NCBI GenBank assembly: GCA_015178975.1
Contig: WHVD01000013.1
Location: 1-64,000, forward strand
Length of the DNA stretch: 64,000 nucleotides
Direction: 5' to 3'
From: Hysterangium stoloniferum
Lineage: Eukaryota > Basidiomycota > Agaricomycetes > Hysterangiales > Hysterangiaceae
The notes beneath the pieces were generated by a model. It was not told the DNA's origin and ran no database searches. It saw only the letters and a program-made list of their open reading frames with translations. Made by a program: the position numbers and the translations under genes. The number at the start of each line of letters is the position of its first letter. The stretch's first letter is position 1. This document shows positions 31,001 to 44,150 of the stretch, in pieces.

Positions 31001-32263
31001 GAACAGTAATATGGGGCAGCTTCTCGATTTTCACCGCTGGCAGCCCCGGTGCGACGGCGCTGAAGTACTTGCTGTTTTCGCGGTAGTGTGCTACGGGACC
31101 GAAGCTGTGGGTATTGAGTGGTGGGTGTTAGTTATTAGAGGATACTTACGAGGAACGGGTGGCGGCGGAAAAGGAAATCAGGGAGCGTTGAAATTGATGC
31201 ACGTACCAAAAAGTGAGGGAGTTGACGAGTTGAAGGGCAAAGAAGAGGGATACACAGAATATGAACGGAGAGGTGACAAGGAGGATGAAGCGCATGAAAT
31301 TGCCGTCGAGGAAGAACTCGCGTATTACGATGCTTATCCCATTTCCGACGAAGACTGGATAGCATCAGAATTTAAAGAGAATCATCATATACTTGACTAT
31401 ACATACTAGCAGCCAACGCGGTCGCCAATCCAATATAGATGTTCGCATAAATGCGCGTGGGTCGGTTCCTTCCTGTAACAAAGGCACCACTCTCACTGAC
31501 AGTGCTTTTTTCAATATCATTCACGCTTTCGGCGATGAACTTTTCAGCGATCTCCGGAGGGGGTATATTGCCGTAGGTAGGTGTGAATGAGCTACGAGAT
31601 ATGGAGGTGGGAAAGCGGGCGAATGGGGAGTTTGACGCGGCGGGGGGCGGGGTGAGACCACTCGGAGTCGCGGATTCATCGGAGGGGATACAGATTGCGC
31701 TTGTGCTGGCAGGGGAGCGGTCTCCGCTTAGTGATCCATGATTTTTGATGCGTTCGCGTTCTCGCCATACGAGTTTGACGAGGCGATCTTCAAAATCAGC
31801 ACAGGAGGGTATGATATTGGATACTCTCTCTTCCCATACGACGAGACATCGCTCGTCGCGGATGAAAGCTGCGCGCTGCTCCTTCTCTGCATTGGAGAGA
31901 TCCTCGATAGAGTCAAGGACTTGTATTCTGGTGTCTGTGTCGATGAAAAAGTGATCTTGGGACTCTGGGACGACAGCGAATGAGGCGTGGATGGCCGCGC
32001 TTCGAAGTTTTACGGCTACTTCGGGGTTGAGCGAGACGAGTGCAGTGGCGAATGGCTCAAGGAGAGGGTTTGAGTAAGGAAATACGCGAAATATACCAGG
32101 TTGAACGCGGAGACCGACACCACAGGCCATGTTGTCTGCGTCGGGTTTGAACCATGCGTCGCCTTGTGTCTAATTGTGTGTTAGGTAGAAACAAATGGTA
32201 GCAAAAGAGATGCACCTGTTTGAAGATGTTATGGAGGATGGCATCGTAGGCATCATAGTCCAT
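28083..32263 (-). CDS. Family 2 glycosyltransferase, membrane-bound, 17 exons, 934 aa
   Basis: Proposed exons, in transcription order: 32263-32216, 32169-31407, 31354-31207, 31104-30964, 30872-30779, 30664-30542, 30407-29931, 29752-29661, 29602-29468, 29306-29218, 29158-29149, 29091-28982, 28911-28897, 28849-28668, 28596-28556, 28490-28347, 28275-28083. All junctions are GT-AG and the total of 2805 nt is in frame. The protein starts MDYDAYDAILHNIFKQ. GT2 motifs are ICDDGLQ (about residue 393), LLVDSDT (about 556), SEDFDMSLR (about 657) and DDELNRW (near 695, in the position of QxxRW). Membrane segments lie near residue 260, after it, and in the C-terminal third. It probably polymerises or transfers a cell-wall sugar. 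It is not a classical chitin synthase by motif. Confidence 0.88.
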
Positions 32264-32567
32264 AGCGTAAAGACAGCGACGACGAGAGGGAGAAGGTATG
32301 GTTACGGTTACTTTGTTTGAAGAACATAAGTATATACGCTAAATATGGTTTTCCCTTATCCAACCAGAACATGGTTATCAACCTAGCTCGTTGGTTATTT
32401 TCCTGGTTATCAAGTATCCAAAGGTATCCCGAGAATGACGTCAGGGAAGCAAGGATTACAATTTTTACGTTCGCCACGCCGCATAGGACCCCAGAAGCAA
32501 GGCTTGTGAGTGGTGATAATTAATATTATTTTATTATTTAATCTCCTCGACTTTCCTTTCATCGCTA
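32264..32567. promoter_or_regulatory. Shared divergent promoter region of the GT2 and GH16 genes
   Basis: Only 304 bp separate the two start codons, which point away from each other. The interval has AT-rich runs near 32520-32545 (TTAATATTATTTTATTATTTAATC). No specific factor site was identified. Confidence 0.5.
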
Positions 32568-34909
32568 ATGTCGACGTCTCTAAGAACAGCTTCTCCTCGT
32601 CCTCCAAGGCAGGCCCCATCTGCGTTCTACCATCATACTATAGACAGCGACGAAGACTTTTATGGCCCAGGCGCACGGAATGGACACCCTTTATCATCAC
32701 CGGATGACGAATACTACTATAACACCCAAAATCGTCTGTCAGCCTCCGACACATCCCATCCTGTAAATGTATTCGCCGACCCCGCACCCATACCTGACCC
32801 ATATCGGTCACCCCTCTCCTTCCGCGCTTCCAACTCCCCCACCCCGCCGCCAGCCGCATATGCCACAATTCCCCTCCCGCCGGCCCTTTCCCGCCAGCGT
32901 GCCTCGCCCACTTCTGCGTACATAGAACGTACAGACCAACCTGGCTCCACATCCCGTATCACTCAACTTGACGGCACAGATTTTGTTGCCCCCGACCGTC
33001 CATTTACTCGTCTGAATATGAATCCCCGCATAACAGAGGGCAGTAGGAACAGTTCCTCGGGAAGCTTTGCCCCTGCTCCACAGCTGTGGATGAATCTTAC
33101 GTCGAGGTCTACTAGTGGAGGGAGTGTGGCTGTTGGCGGCCCTGATCAGCTTGGAAAGAATAGAGTTAAGAAAAAGCCTGTGAGTGCATATATGCGGCAC
33201 TTCGTACCTCTAGGAATGTTCATTATTATTCTACCTCCTCAGAGCTTCACTTCCACAATCCTTAAGGCCCCCGTAGAAAAACCCTGGCTCTCAACACACG
33301 ACCGATGGTCCACATTCGGCCAATGGCTCACCCGTCTCATTTTCCTTCTCGGGGTATGTGCCGCAGGTGCAATCTGCTTCTTCGATGTCTCCAGCATCCC
33401 AAAGCTTGGAAATGTTTGTCTCGTTTTCGACGATGAATTCAATAGCCTTGATACGAATACGTGGCAGCGTGAGGTGGCTGTGGGCGACTTTGGCAACGGG
33501 GAGTTTCAATGGTATACTGCGAATGATAATAATAGGTGATGTCTCCTCGCCTGCCTTCTATCATCGTTCGTCACCAATTCTCATCCCTAGCTTCGTACAA
33601 AACGGCAAATTGTACATAGTCCCCACCCTCACCTCTGACTCCATCGGCGAAAACGCTGTCCTAAACGGCGGCAAGATCGACCTTGGCAACGCATGTACAG
33701 CCGTTAACAGTACGGGGTGTACCGCCATTGGTGATAGCAGCGCTGGAACCGTTATTAATCCCGTGCAGAGCGCAAGGCTTACGACGAGAATGAGTCATGC
33801 CATCCAGTATGGCAGGGTGGAGGTTAAGGCTAAGATGCCGAAAGGGGATTGGGTGAGTTGTTGAGTTTGATAGATTAAGTGTTTTTCTTCTTCTTGACGT
33901 ACTACGATAGTTGTGGCCTGCGATATGGATGTTACCGAGTAATGATACATATGGGCAGTGGCCTATGAGTGGTGAAATTGATATTGCCGAGTCGAAGGGG
34001 AATGGGATGGATTATCCTGCGCAGTGCGTGACATTCCATCGGATTTATCCATCTGAGCGTTTAATATTTAACATTTGTTTACTATTCCCTGCTATACAGA
34101 GGATCCAACTTTGTCTCCTCTGCCCTGCACTGGGGTCCCACCTCCACAATCGACGCATGGACAAACACTTGGGGATGGATCCAACAACGTCGTGCTTCTT
34201 ATGCGGATGAATTCCATACCTATGCCCTTGAATGGAATCATGAATTTATGTACGTTCAAGTTGTCTTTTCATCCATCCATTATCCTTCCACTCTTCGCGG
34301 TTCTTACGAGAGTTTTGCGGAAATCATCTAACCTCTCTCAATCACCCGCCCCCACGTCCCTACAGGCGCTTTTACATCGACTCTAAAACCGTTTCCTCCC
34401 TCCAAGTCAACTTCAAAAAAGAGTCGCTTTTCGACCGGGGTAAATTTCCCCAGATCATCACCGATGGCGCAAACCAGGTGGTCCTTAAAAATCCTTGGCA
34501 GGGAAGGGGTAATAACGCGCCTTTTGATCAGCGTGAGTGCTGTGTTTATTTATTTATTTGTATTTTATAGCAAACTGAATGCAACGCATTTAATCTCTTT
34601 ACAGCATTTTATCTGATCTTGAATGTCGCAGTAGGCGGGACGAATGGGTGGTTCCCTGATGGGGTGGGAAATAAACCGTGGGTCGATCAGAGTGCGACAG
34701 CTATGAGGGATTTTGCGACGCAGCAGCAGACATGGAGTAAGACATGGCCACAGGATATTACGCAGAGGGCTATGATTATGTGAGTCTGAACTAGCTAATT
34801 TTGTTCTCTTCGGCTTGGATTGCATTTTATTATTTATAACTGACTTTTTTTTTTTTGGGGGGGGACGCGTGTTTCCAGAGACTCAGTGAAAATGTGGAGG
34901 ACGTGTTAG
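32568..34909 (+). CDS. GH16 SKN1/KRE6-type beta-glucan enzyme, 8 exons, 600 aa
   Basis: Proposed exons: 32568-33179, 33243-33535, 33591-33852, 33911-34023, 34100-34249, 34366-34532, 34605-34779, 34879-34909; 1803 nt in frame with GT-AG junctions. The first intron (63 nt) contains no stop and could be read through. The N-terminal 200 residues are disordered and proline/serine-rich. A single membrane anchor lies near residues 234-252 (RLIFLLGVCAAGAICFF), giving a type II topology. The GH16 catalytic motif GEIDIAES is at about 410-417 (nucleophile E411, acid/base E416), followed by YIDSKTVSSLQVNF, NPWQGRGNNAPFDQPFYLILNVAVGG and TWSKTWPQD. SKN1/KRE6 proteins act in the secretory pathway in beta-1,6-glucan assembly. 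Confidence 0.92.
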
Positions 34910-37835
34910 AGTTCAGAGTTCAGTATGATGCTTAGATGCGAAAGAACGAAAAGACGGACTTTGGGTGCTCGACTGTCGATTGGACCTTTGAATGCACACT
35001 TCTCTTACCACTTTCCATCTGTAAGCGTGAGCCCTATCGTTGTTTTCGCGCTGTCCTACCTTAGCTCCCACCGTCCCGTTAGTTCGGAAGAATTTTATTG
35101 CTACATATAGAGTTTTCTTTTTTCTACGGAGACAAATGTGAATAGTTTCTGAATCCCCGCCCTTATGTTGCAGCAATGAGCCGCCAAAATGGTCAACATT
35201 CTTGGTGTCCACTGGTGATTCTGTATATGAAGATATACTATATATACGATTTCAATGTACGTGTGGACTAATTAGAACTCATGCACGGATCCTATTCTTT
35301 CTCAGACTGATTAGTTTCCCCCCTTCAAGTTCTACTCGTAGAGTATACTACGTAGATACGAGATAGTATTTCGGAAAATCACTAGTATCCGGGTCTAATT
35401 AGCTGTAGTTACGAATTTCATTAATTATTGATAACTTCCAACTCGAGGCTCCTAGTAATAATATCAATGGTTTGACTTGCTTGATAGTTCCCAGCCGAGC
35501 CTTGCTAGTGACAACCGCACGAGGCACATATACCTCGTGTTGGCCTGCAATCGCTTGCTATAGTGAAGTTCTTTCTAAATTTAGAGGCGTGTATCAACTA
35601 AGAATTACTTTAAAAAACTGATGCCACGCCTTGCTTCATTTTCCTTGAGTTTTGGCCGGACATTTGTGGTATGTTGCCCGTATATCGATTATAGCTCGTT
35701 CATTTTCGGATTACAGCATCGACAAGTATATAATGGTGTCATCTTGTGAACATATTTCTGAGAGGCGTGCTAGCCAGGCGGATTTTTCAACATTCAACAT
35801 CATGTTGGGCACCATGGAGCTTGAGGCGTTTTTTCCGTTTATTTAATGAATGCTTCTGGCTTCAGTTCGGGAGCAATATTACTGTCTACACGTTTCATAC
35901 GACAGCCCTACCGTTATCCAGTACCTACACAGCCCCCGGACACAAGGCATATATTATATTCACCCACACACCGGAAGATGCTCAAATTCAACCCTTAGAT
36001 TCGTCGATATTGATTGTCATTTTATTCCTTATTTTCACCTTCATCCTAATAATATGTCCGCCCAAATATTGACTGCGCTTTGTGGTTCTTGGGCAACTCT
36101 CATATCGCCAGCTTTCCATTCAGCTACCCGGGTATATACTGAATTTAAGTTATACAACCCACTAGTAGTGATAAAAGCAAAGAGTGTTTTGCCAACCATA
36201 TTTAGGATCTTTTCTCTGGTTACATCATTGTTGCCTCGAAGAAGTATCGTGCCTCGGGAATTGGAACACTATGTACCATCTGGTTCTTTTATCGTGGAAC
36301 ATGCTTATGTCGGCTCATAATATGGTTATTGTCTATCATGATGCCCGATTCTAGTGGCTTCGCTTTCCCCCCGAGAATATAAGGCTTTTAAGCGTGTTGT
36401 TATGTTAACAATAGAGGAGGAAGGTTGGATTTTGACGAAAACATATTAAGTAACGGACGTCACAAAAGATCAAACTCCTGTTGTCCCAGACGACGGAGAA
36501 GCACTACAGTTGACGTTTCATAATGCATGTCATTACTTTGTTCACACCGCCTGTCCAACGTTGTTTCAGCTCCTCGACCTTCTTCTATGAGTGTGGAACA
36601 GACACAGTTGCCTTGTCCGCTGAGGCACATTGTCTAGAACTCCATAACATATGCATAAAGCCGTCAGTGAGGTACCCGCCTTGATGGCTTGCGTAAGTCT
36701 GAATCAACCTCTCCTCGCCCATATTTGAAAAGCACAGCACAATCTGTTCAACATTTAGACCCAAGAAAATTCCAAAAATATATCAGAATATTGACATCAG
36801 TAATTTATGTGTGAATTTAATCGGTTGTTATCTGATAATCTGGACTAATCATACAAAATTTGCTGGAAAATACCACTACATGGAGGGAGAACCAGGAAAA
36901 TCCCATACAATATATTGCATTATACCAAAGTTGATTGTACTACAACCAGAGGAGTCCGAGTTTGGTGACTGGCCGCAGTGCACATTATAAAGAAGATTCA
37001 TCTCCAAAAGGAAGAATTAATAGAAACCTTGCCGGTTATATAAATGCGATAAGAAACAGCTTCGAACTAATACCCTGCTGGCCGAAGGGCGGTACCTCAA
37101 ACAGTAACATGAGCGACTTCTTGACGTTAACGTCACTGGACAACAATAGAAGCTAGAGTTTGCAATGGTTGTATCCCAGGATACCTTCAAAATATTAAAA
37201 TATATCTATTTGGTTCTTTTTCTAAATAACTGCTCATTAATGGTCCAAACCATGATCTATGACGGAAACATCGTCACGTTGTTTGAAGCCATGAGCGACG
37301 TACGATTTATTGTATCCTACATAGAGTATATATATATTTTTTGGACAAGAAAAAATCCCTTTTCCGGAATAAATTCTACCTGTCGCATCCGTACCTGTCG
37401 CATCCGGTTATGCTTCGTCGTGAGATATATACAACGGGAGAAAAAATTTTCTTCAAAAAACTCCCAACAGTGGGCTTCCAGGAACGCGAATGTCTAATTC
37501 GCACATGTATAGTGGAACGCCCGTCCGTCGTGTTAGGTTCGAAACATTCGACATCGAGGAGTGGCTGCCAATCGATCAAGGCTTCCTCAGCCCTGCTCCG
37601 AAGTCCATAATCGTCATTCTCGTCTAGGAGAAGGATGCTTGTCATGGTGCACCATATCCCAGAGTCCTTTGATTTATTTTGTATGAAAGTCGTATCGAAA
37701 GAGGTAAACATCTACTTACTTGGAGAACCCCTCGCGTTAGAGGTCGTCCAGTGGGTGTATACATATTAATGAGCCGAGGGGGTATCAGTCTTTTTAGTTG
37801 AGTTTCAGGTCCCTCTTGAACTCTCATAATTGAAT
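34910..37835. other. Intergenic region without a supported gene
   Basis: Several open frames of 60-156 codons exist (for example plus 35850-36320 and minus 37711-37376), but none shows a family motif or a convincing splice structure. The minus frame at 37711-37376 (IWCTMTSILLLDENDDYGLRSR) could be a later exon of the F-box-like gene to its right. Confidence 0.35.
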
Positions 37836-38789
37836 TTAATAACTATCATAGAAGTAGCCGTGAAGCCGGAGGATTAAAGAGCGAAATTTATGAAGAACTA
37901 TACCTTTACAGAACTTGGGGAGTCGAACAGATCTTCCATTTTCAAGTAATGGTCCAGCGTATTTGCAATATGCCAATATGCACATTCTGATAAACCAAAT
38001 GAGGTCGTACAGCCAGATAGTATGGTCAAATGACCCTCCGCACGTACTCAAATATGGAGTGACACAGTGCATTATGACCACTTCCGACACGAGAGTTGTA
38101 AGCTCGCGGGGCCTGATTTCATCGCATAATATCGCTGCCTTGATCGTCATGGACCGCAAACGTCTGATGACCCAACAACTTTCGCGTTTACTCAGCCGGT
38201 TTGCCCACCCGGAGGTTGACATTTGCCGCCACATAGCCGTGCATATCGCTGCGCTTCGGTAGATGTACAGTATTCCGTGTAATGTGCCATCCAATTCCAT
38301 CGACATTATTTCAATATCCAACATAGAGAGGCTTGGTGCATGGATGGGAGATAGTCTCCAGAGGTGGTCGAGGCTTTTCAGTATAAAGTCCATCGGCAAG
38401 CTAAAATAAATTGTGTGTGCAATTCATTTGATACATGGAGCTAGCTAATTGACCACTCACTTTCCGCGAGAATTGAGTCTAATTTTCAACGCTGTAGACA
38501 GTATATGCAGCGTTGTGAGACGGAATATTCGTGATACATGTAAAATGGCAAGGAATCTTTTCCATGAGGGCTTAAAGGAATTGATGGGCATGCATATGGA
38601 ATGTATATCATCCATCACACGTTCCAGAACAATTTTGTACAGCAGCTCATTCGGAATTAACGACTGACCAGCTAGTCGGTTTCGTGCCATTACTGAGTAG
38701 TAGTTGGGAGATATCATGGAAGAAAGAAAAAAGTCTATCGTATTAGATGGCGGAATATTAGTAGATTTTTTGACTGACATTGTAGCCAC
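37836..38789 (-). CDS. Hypothetical F-box-like protein, at least two exons
   Basis: Exon 1 starts at 38789 (MATMSVKKSTNIPPSN) and carries SLIPNELLYKIVLERV near residue 43, the pattern of fungal F-box helices (hydrophobic, P, E, hydrophobic, I/V). A GTGAGT...TTTTAG intron of about 60 bp (near 38453-38394) joins exon 2, which reads NLPMDFILKSLDHLWRLSP and continues open to 37836. The C-terminal part has no motif that I recognise. Basidiomycetes carry many such F-box-only genes, which link substrates to SCF ubiquitin ligases. The 3' end may be spliced differently (GTAAAG near 37908). Confidence 0.45.
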
Positions 38790-39754
38790 AGGAGGCGCAT
38801 GTCAGGTATGAAGGCGTGGGGCACCAGGAAATGCCGCGCAGTGCCATGCCTGCCGCGCACCTCCCGCGCATCCCGAAAAATTTCGTTAAATCAAGTTATA
38901 TACTAATAGAAAAATTAATTATGAGGTTTAAGTGTCGAAAATTTGTAGTATTACATATATAGTATTATATATTGATAAGGCAGATGTAAGTTGGATGTAA
39001 GTCCTCTCTTTCCAACATGTTTCCAGTGTTTAACATTCATAAACTACAGAATAATTATTTCTTTACTACTTATCAAGAATTTAACTCAGATTTAACTTAT
39101 CAAATGACTGTGATAGTTTGCTGCAATAGTATCACTGAACAGTCAACACGTGGCAGGTCTCTGTAGTCGAATTTTGAAATACTAAATATTCAATTCAAGG
39201 GCTCATACAAGTAGCCACCCCATTGCTTACTCAAACTATCACTCACTATCCATTATGAACCTTTATACTACAACTAAATAATACAATTACAGTTCTTAAA
39301 TATCTTCACCAATAAAGCTACTCACTGCAAGTGTGTCTTTGCTATATGTTCATAGCTCTTCACAACCTCCTCCCCTCCTTTCTTTCCCCATTATAGCTTT
39401 CTATTTGACTGAAGTGGGTGTTTCTGAGATGTTGATCAAACCCATTGAGTGGCAAGTATGCCTGCATGGTGAGAAGGATAGGCTTTTAATCCTTCCTTTA
39501 CAATTTCCAGCAATTTTTTAGTTCTATTTTTCTTTATATTTTTAGTATATTTTAGCTATTTACTTTGCTAGGATATATCACATATCCTAATGACATTAGT
39601 TGAATAGTTATTATTTGTATGTACTGTTGTGGGCATATAAGCCTATTAAAAGACCTTTTGCCCCCAACCTTGTGTTAAGTTCTGAACAAAGGCCCACAGA
39701 TTTCCCAGTTTCTGGTAATTTATTCCAAACACCTTTCTTCCAGGAAATGTTCCA
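38790..39754. other. Gene-free, AT-rich stretch
   Basis: No gene is recognised. A short GC-rich patch with repeated GCCGCGCA/CCCGCGCA motifs lies at 38830-38875 in an otherwise AT-rich sequence. Confidence 0.4.
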
Positions 39755-40690
39755 TGAGTCCCCGGGTAATAAATACGGGGGAGTTTCTGGGGATATTAGT
39801 ACAAGGGAGTGTGGTATCAGAATACATAATTACCAGAAGTGTGGTATCGGCTGAGATGGACTTGGCTTCAGCTTATGGGCTGCACCCTCGTACACTCATT
39901 TGGGTATCCATATTTCAAGCTGACAGAATGCATACAAGGAGATGTAGATTCTGGAGGTCCCATGGGAGTTCCAGGGATCGAGTGTGCAGACAGACAAGAG
40001 GAGCAGAGACTGGATCAGGGGTGTAACTTGTTCAAGATTTAAACTGGATTCTAAGTACATAAATATATGTAGGAGACTTATATAGACTGTGAAATGTAAT
40101 AATACCAAATCTGGTATTAATGAGGGGCTGAACTATTAAACATAAAATGAAACAAGTAAATACTAAACTGGGAATAAGGGACAGAACAGAATGGGAGTGG
40201 AGAACGAATCATGACAGGTCATTAGACCATAACGGGAATGGGACTCTGTTAGAGGGGTTCCAGAGAGTCTGGTCAGGGTCCAGTGACTAGTCTGTGAGAT
40301 ATGGAGTGTCAGGCGTATATAGGGTGGATTCGGAGTCTGGTGGAGTCCAATGATTGGTACATGAGACATATGACAGACCATTTGACCATAATGGGAGCAG
40401 GGTTCTATGCTCTGTTAGAGGGGTTCTGGGAGTCCGGTCGGAGTCCGGTGACTGGTCCATGAGATACAGAGAGTCACGTATAAGTAGGTTGATGTCCGGG
40501 TCCAGTAGAGTCTGAGGACTGGTGTGTGAGACAGTGTCAGATATAGACAGGTTGAGATGCAGGTCCAGCAGAGTCCGACAACTGGTGCACATAGAGTGAC
40601 ATGCGGGTCCCGGGAGTCCAGTCAGAGTCTGGTTTGGGAGATGACCAAGAACATGTAACAAAGTTAAATGTCAAAGGGTGGAGTCTGATG
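39755..40690 (+). repeat. Degenerate LTR related to family D
   Basis: It shares GGACTTGGCTTCAGCTTATG-GGCTGCACCCTCG, the AATACCAAATCTGGTATTAATG palindrome (AACACCAAATTTGGTGTTAG in D) and several GGTCAGAGTCTGGTGACTGG-like segments with family D. CpGs are mostly lost and ends are unclear. Confidence 0.6.
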
Positions 40691-43037
40691 GATTCCGGGT
40701 CATAACAGAAGGTGTCAAGTTTAGGGCAGATAGGATAGGGTGCATACAGAGAGTCAGGCATAAACAAGTTGATGTGCGGGCTCCAGTGGGAACTCCGGTT
40801 GTACCTATACAATATAGAGGGTCAGGAGCATGTAGGATGGGGTCCAGGAGCCCAGAGGCTGGCAGGTTTTCTGGTTCCTGAACACCTTGACCCACTAAAA
40901 GGCTGCTATCTAATGCTTACATTGGCATCGGTCCAGATGTTGATAGGACCAAACTGTATTCTTCAAGAATGGCAAGTACTGTCATAAGCCACCAGGCTTA
41001 CACCCCTCCCCACTTTGAAAAATTACCATGCCAAATAGTGATGTAAAAAAATTTTGAATGGCCTTTTCAAGGGGAGAATCAAAATAAACAGATAAAAACC
41101 TGAAACAAGACTGTTGATATTTATCCAGACTTACGAGTGACTCCTCTATTCAGAACCTGAAAACCTGGATAAAGGCATAGTTCACAAATAGTGAGAAATA
41201 GTGGAATTGCAAAACTTCTGGAGTGCAGGGTACATTAGGCTTACACCCCTGATCAAAATAGACAATATCCCCAACAACCAAGTTGGCAGACATATTGATA
41301 TACAACAGTGAAAATGAAGATTATAAAAATCCAGGAAATTGCTATGGTTTCTATTGTGGTGCTGGAATAGAATAGTAGAGGCCAGCCAGAGTCAAACTTG
41401 AACTGCACTGAGATCTGATTGATAAAAGGAACTGAATGAGTGGGTCCCAGAATGAGTCAATATCTAAGTGTTGTGAATAAGATGAAGATGAACAGTGCAG
41501 CAATGTGTAGGATAGGGTGATTTTTGACAATGGGAATAATATGTATGTGTACTGGGGTTACAAGTTGTGGTCAATGCTGAATGGTGGTGGCAGCAGTGAT
41601 AGAACTGTGGCAATTGTGATGGACATTGCAAAATAGCATGGGTGCGGGGCCAAGTATGGGATGGCTCAATTGGTTTGACAATAATGTTGTATAACTGATA
41701 GACAGTGGCAAGTGCAATACTAGAGGCAAGTGTGTTTGCAACTATGAGTGCAATTGTGAGTATGATATGAAATTGAAGTTATGATGATGATGTGTTCAAA
41801 AACAGCAGTTACTAATTGAGACAATGACAGTGGCTTGTATGTGTGATAACTTGAAGGTGTTGAACAAGGGTGAGATCAGCACAATGATTTATGTATTCTG
41901 GTAGGAAGAGTTGAATGAGGATGTCAGATGGAAAAATGAATGGGTACAAATGAGTTGAAGGTGATGTGTTTGTGTTGTCAGAAAAGCAAAGTCAGTATCA
42001 AAAAAAAAGTGAAAGGCTACTGTCTAATGCAGCCTTATATTGGCATCAGTTCAGACATTGATAGGACCAAACTGTATTCTTCAAGAACAGCAAGTACAAT
42101 ACATGATGATGACAGTAAGTAAAAATGATTGATCTAAAAGTGATACTATGCACATCTGTGATAATGTAATCAGTATGTCATAAGCTACCAGGCTTACATC
42201 CACTCTGTGATGTTCAAGATCAGTGGCCAGTCTCTGAGGTCCAGGCAACCTCCCATAGTTATGAACTTAGTTTTCTCTTATAATTGATCATACATTATAA
42301 TTGAGGAGGCTAGCACTAGCTGCAAACTATGACAGGTAAATGTTCAAGTATTGATACAGTTGCCATCCATATTATCATACATCTAGCAGTTTTCATAACC
42401 TGACTCTTCACAGTAGCACTTTGGGCTGGACTGCTCTCTTTCTATGAGATATCTTCTAACAGCATCATCCAAAGATGATGACTGGAGGAGAGACTAGCTC
42501 CTGTATGCCAACTATTAAGACCTGTACTAAAGCAGAAGGGGAAGAATGGGGTGCCATGTTAGGAACCACCTTTTCAGAATTCCACTTATAGTATTCACTT
42601 TTTGTTAAGCTTGGGGCTTACAGGTGGGTATCTGGGGAAAATCCACAGATGTTCTGAGAATGGGTAGGACTTGGCTTCAGCATCTATGCTACATCCTCAC
42701 ACGATTGTTGGATCCAATTTCAGATAGGGGGGTATGGGAAACCCAGAGACTCTGAGAATATGCTATATATATATGTCTCAGTCAGAGGGCCTGCAGATAC
42801 CCCCAACTAGTATGATCTCTAATGTCAGCCCCCTGACTTAGAGCCCCCTTTTCACCCTTTGCTTAGATCTTAATGATCTTAATAATCCATCATTACTTCT
42901 TGCTTCCTTGATGGGGCCTCCACTCATCCATTACATCTTCATATAAAGTTCCTACTGTGTATGCTACTATTCTTCAGTTCTAATATCAACTTAGATTACC
43001 CCCATTTAGTCTTCAGCCACCTTACTCCCTCTCTAAT
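40691..43037. other. Repeat-derived stretch without a gene
   Basis: A segment at 40901-41010 (AGGACCAAACTGTATTCTTC) recurs at 42013-42200. A second D-like remnant is near 42630-42780 (GGTAGGACTTGGCTTCAGCA). No reading frame with family features was found. Confidence 0.45.
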
Positions 43038-43158
43038 TGTTAGAAATGGGAAAATACAATATCTATATGTGACAGACTGCTATAAGACCCAGGCTTGCCA
43101 TCAGTTATATAAACTGTTATAAGAGCACAAGTTGGCATTAGAAGTCCTTATATATATG
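43038..43158 (+). repeat. Family B LTR fragment, tRNA part missing
   Basis: It matches the first 120 bp of the copy at 8055-8305 (TGTTAGAAATGGGAAAATAC onward) and stops at AGTCCTTATATATATG, before the tRNA-like module. Confidence 0.75.
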
Positions 43159-43225
43159 AACACTTAGCTCACTTGACAAGAGGGCCAAAATGTTAAGAGT
43201 TGTGGTGTAAGGAGTTGTGGCTTGC

Positions 43226-44050
43226 TGTTAGGATTCTCATCCTTTCAGGCCCCCACAACGTGGTCTTACCTTGATAACCTTTCTGGGACCCCAACATTAG
43301 TGCCTCAGGATCCAGAGCCACCACCTCAGAACCCTGACACTTAATTTACATTGGCATCTCTATCTCTCATCCCCTACAACTTGTTCTTACCCTTGTAACC
43401 CTCTGGCACCCCAACATTGGAGCCCCAGGACATGGCACCCTCCTTGGCACCATCTTCTTGGCACTCCAAAATCTGTTGTGTTGTAGATTACCCTTTAGGC
43501 ATTCCATTCCATCTCTGTTTCCAATGCTCTCCCTTTATCTGTTCTACATGTAAATGTTATTTGTCACCTCATACCTTTTAGAATACTTTTGTTACATTGC
43601 ATTTAGTTCTAGTTTGTTCCTTGTTCCTTTCCATACTTCTTTTGACCTATCATGACCTCTCACTTCTCTAATCAGCCCTCTGATCATCCATCCCACTGTA
43701 GTATAAAGCTCTTTCCATGTATACTACAATACTCTAGTTTGAAACTCAATATAGATTACCCTCCTCTTGCTTAAGTTCTCTTTACATTCCTCTTAATACT
43801 CTTTACTCTACAACTCTTAGTATTTTTGGCCTCCAGTTGATTGAGCTAAGTGTTGTCTTTAGTCTTTATCATACTATCTGCTCTGTTTGAAATACTGGAG
43901 CACCCTAACAGTTCATATGAGGGTGCAACACATACATATGTTGAAGCCAAGCTCCACTTTGCCTTATAGAATTGGACCTCCTGATTAGTACAATTCACCA
44001 TTTTTGGACCTCCAAAATCATCCCCTTTTGCCCCCTTGTTTAAATCTTAA
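43226..44050 (+). repeat. Family K repeat, copy 1
   Basis: It starts TGTTAGGATTCTCATCC and ends near TTTAAATCTTAATA. It is similar to 46252-48394 minus its insertions. Both share a stretch around CTGTTTGAAATACTGGAGCA and TTGAAGCCAAGCTCCACT. No gene is seen. Confidence 0.6.
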
Positions 44051-44150
44051 TACTTGCTGATGATGCCTTCAAGGGTATTAGAGAGGGAGTAAGATGACTG
44101 AAGACTAAATGGGAGTAATCTAAGTCAATATTAGAACTGAAGAATAGTAG

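Noticed and set aside
33180..33242. Second membrane segment (GMFIIILPP) in the GH16 protein.
   Set aside because: This stretch is flanked by GTGAGT and CTCAG and is better explained as a 63-bp in-frame intron.
35746..36320. Open frames of 108 and 156 codons.
   Set aside because: No family motif, no paralog in the window and atypical composition; probably chance.
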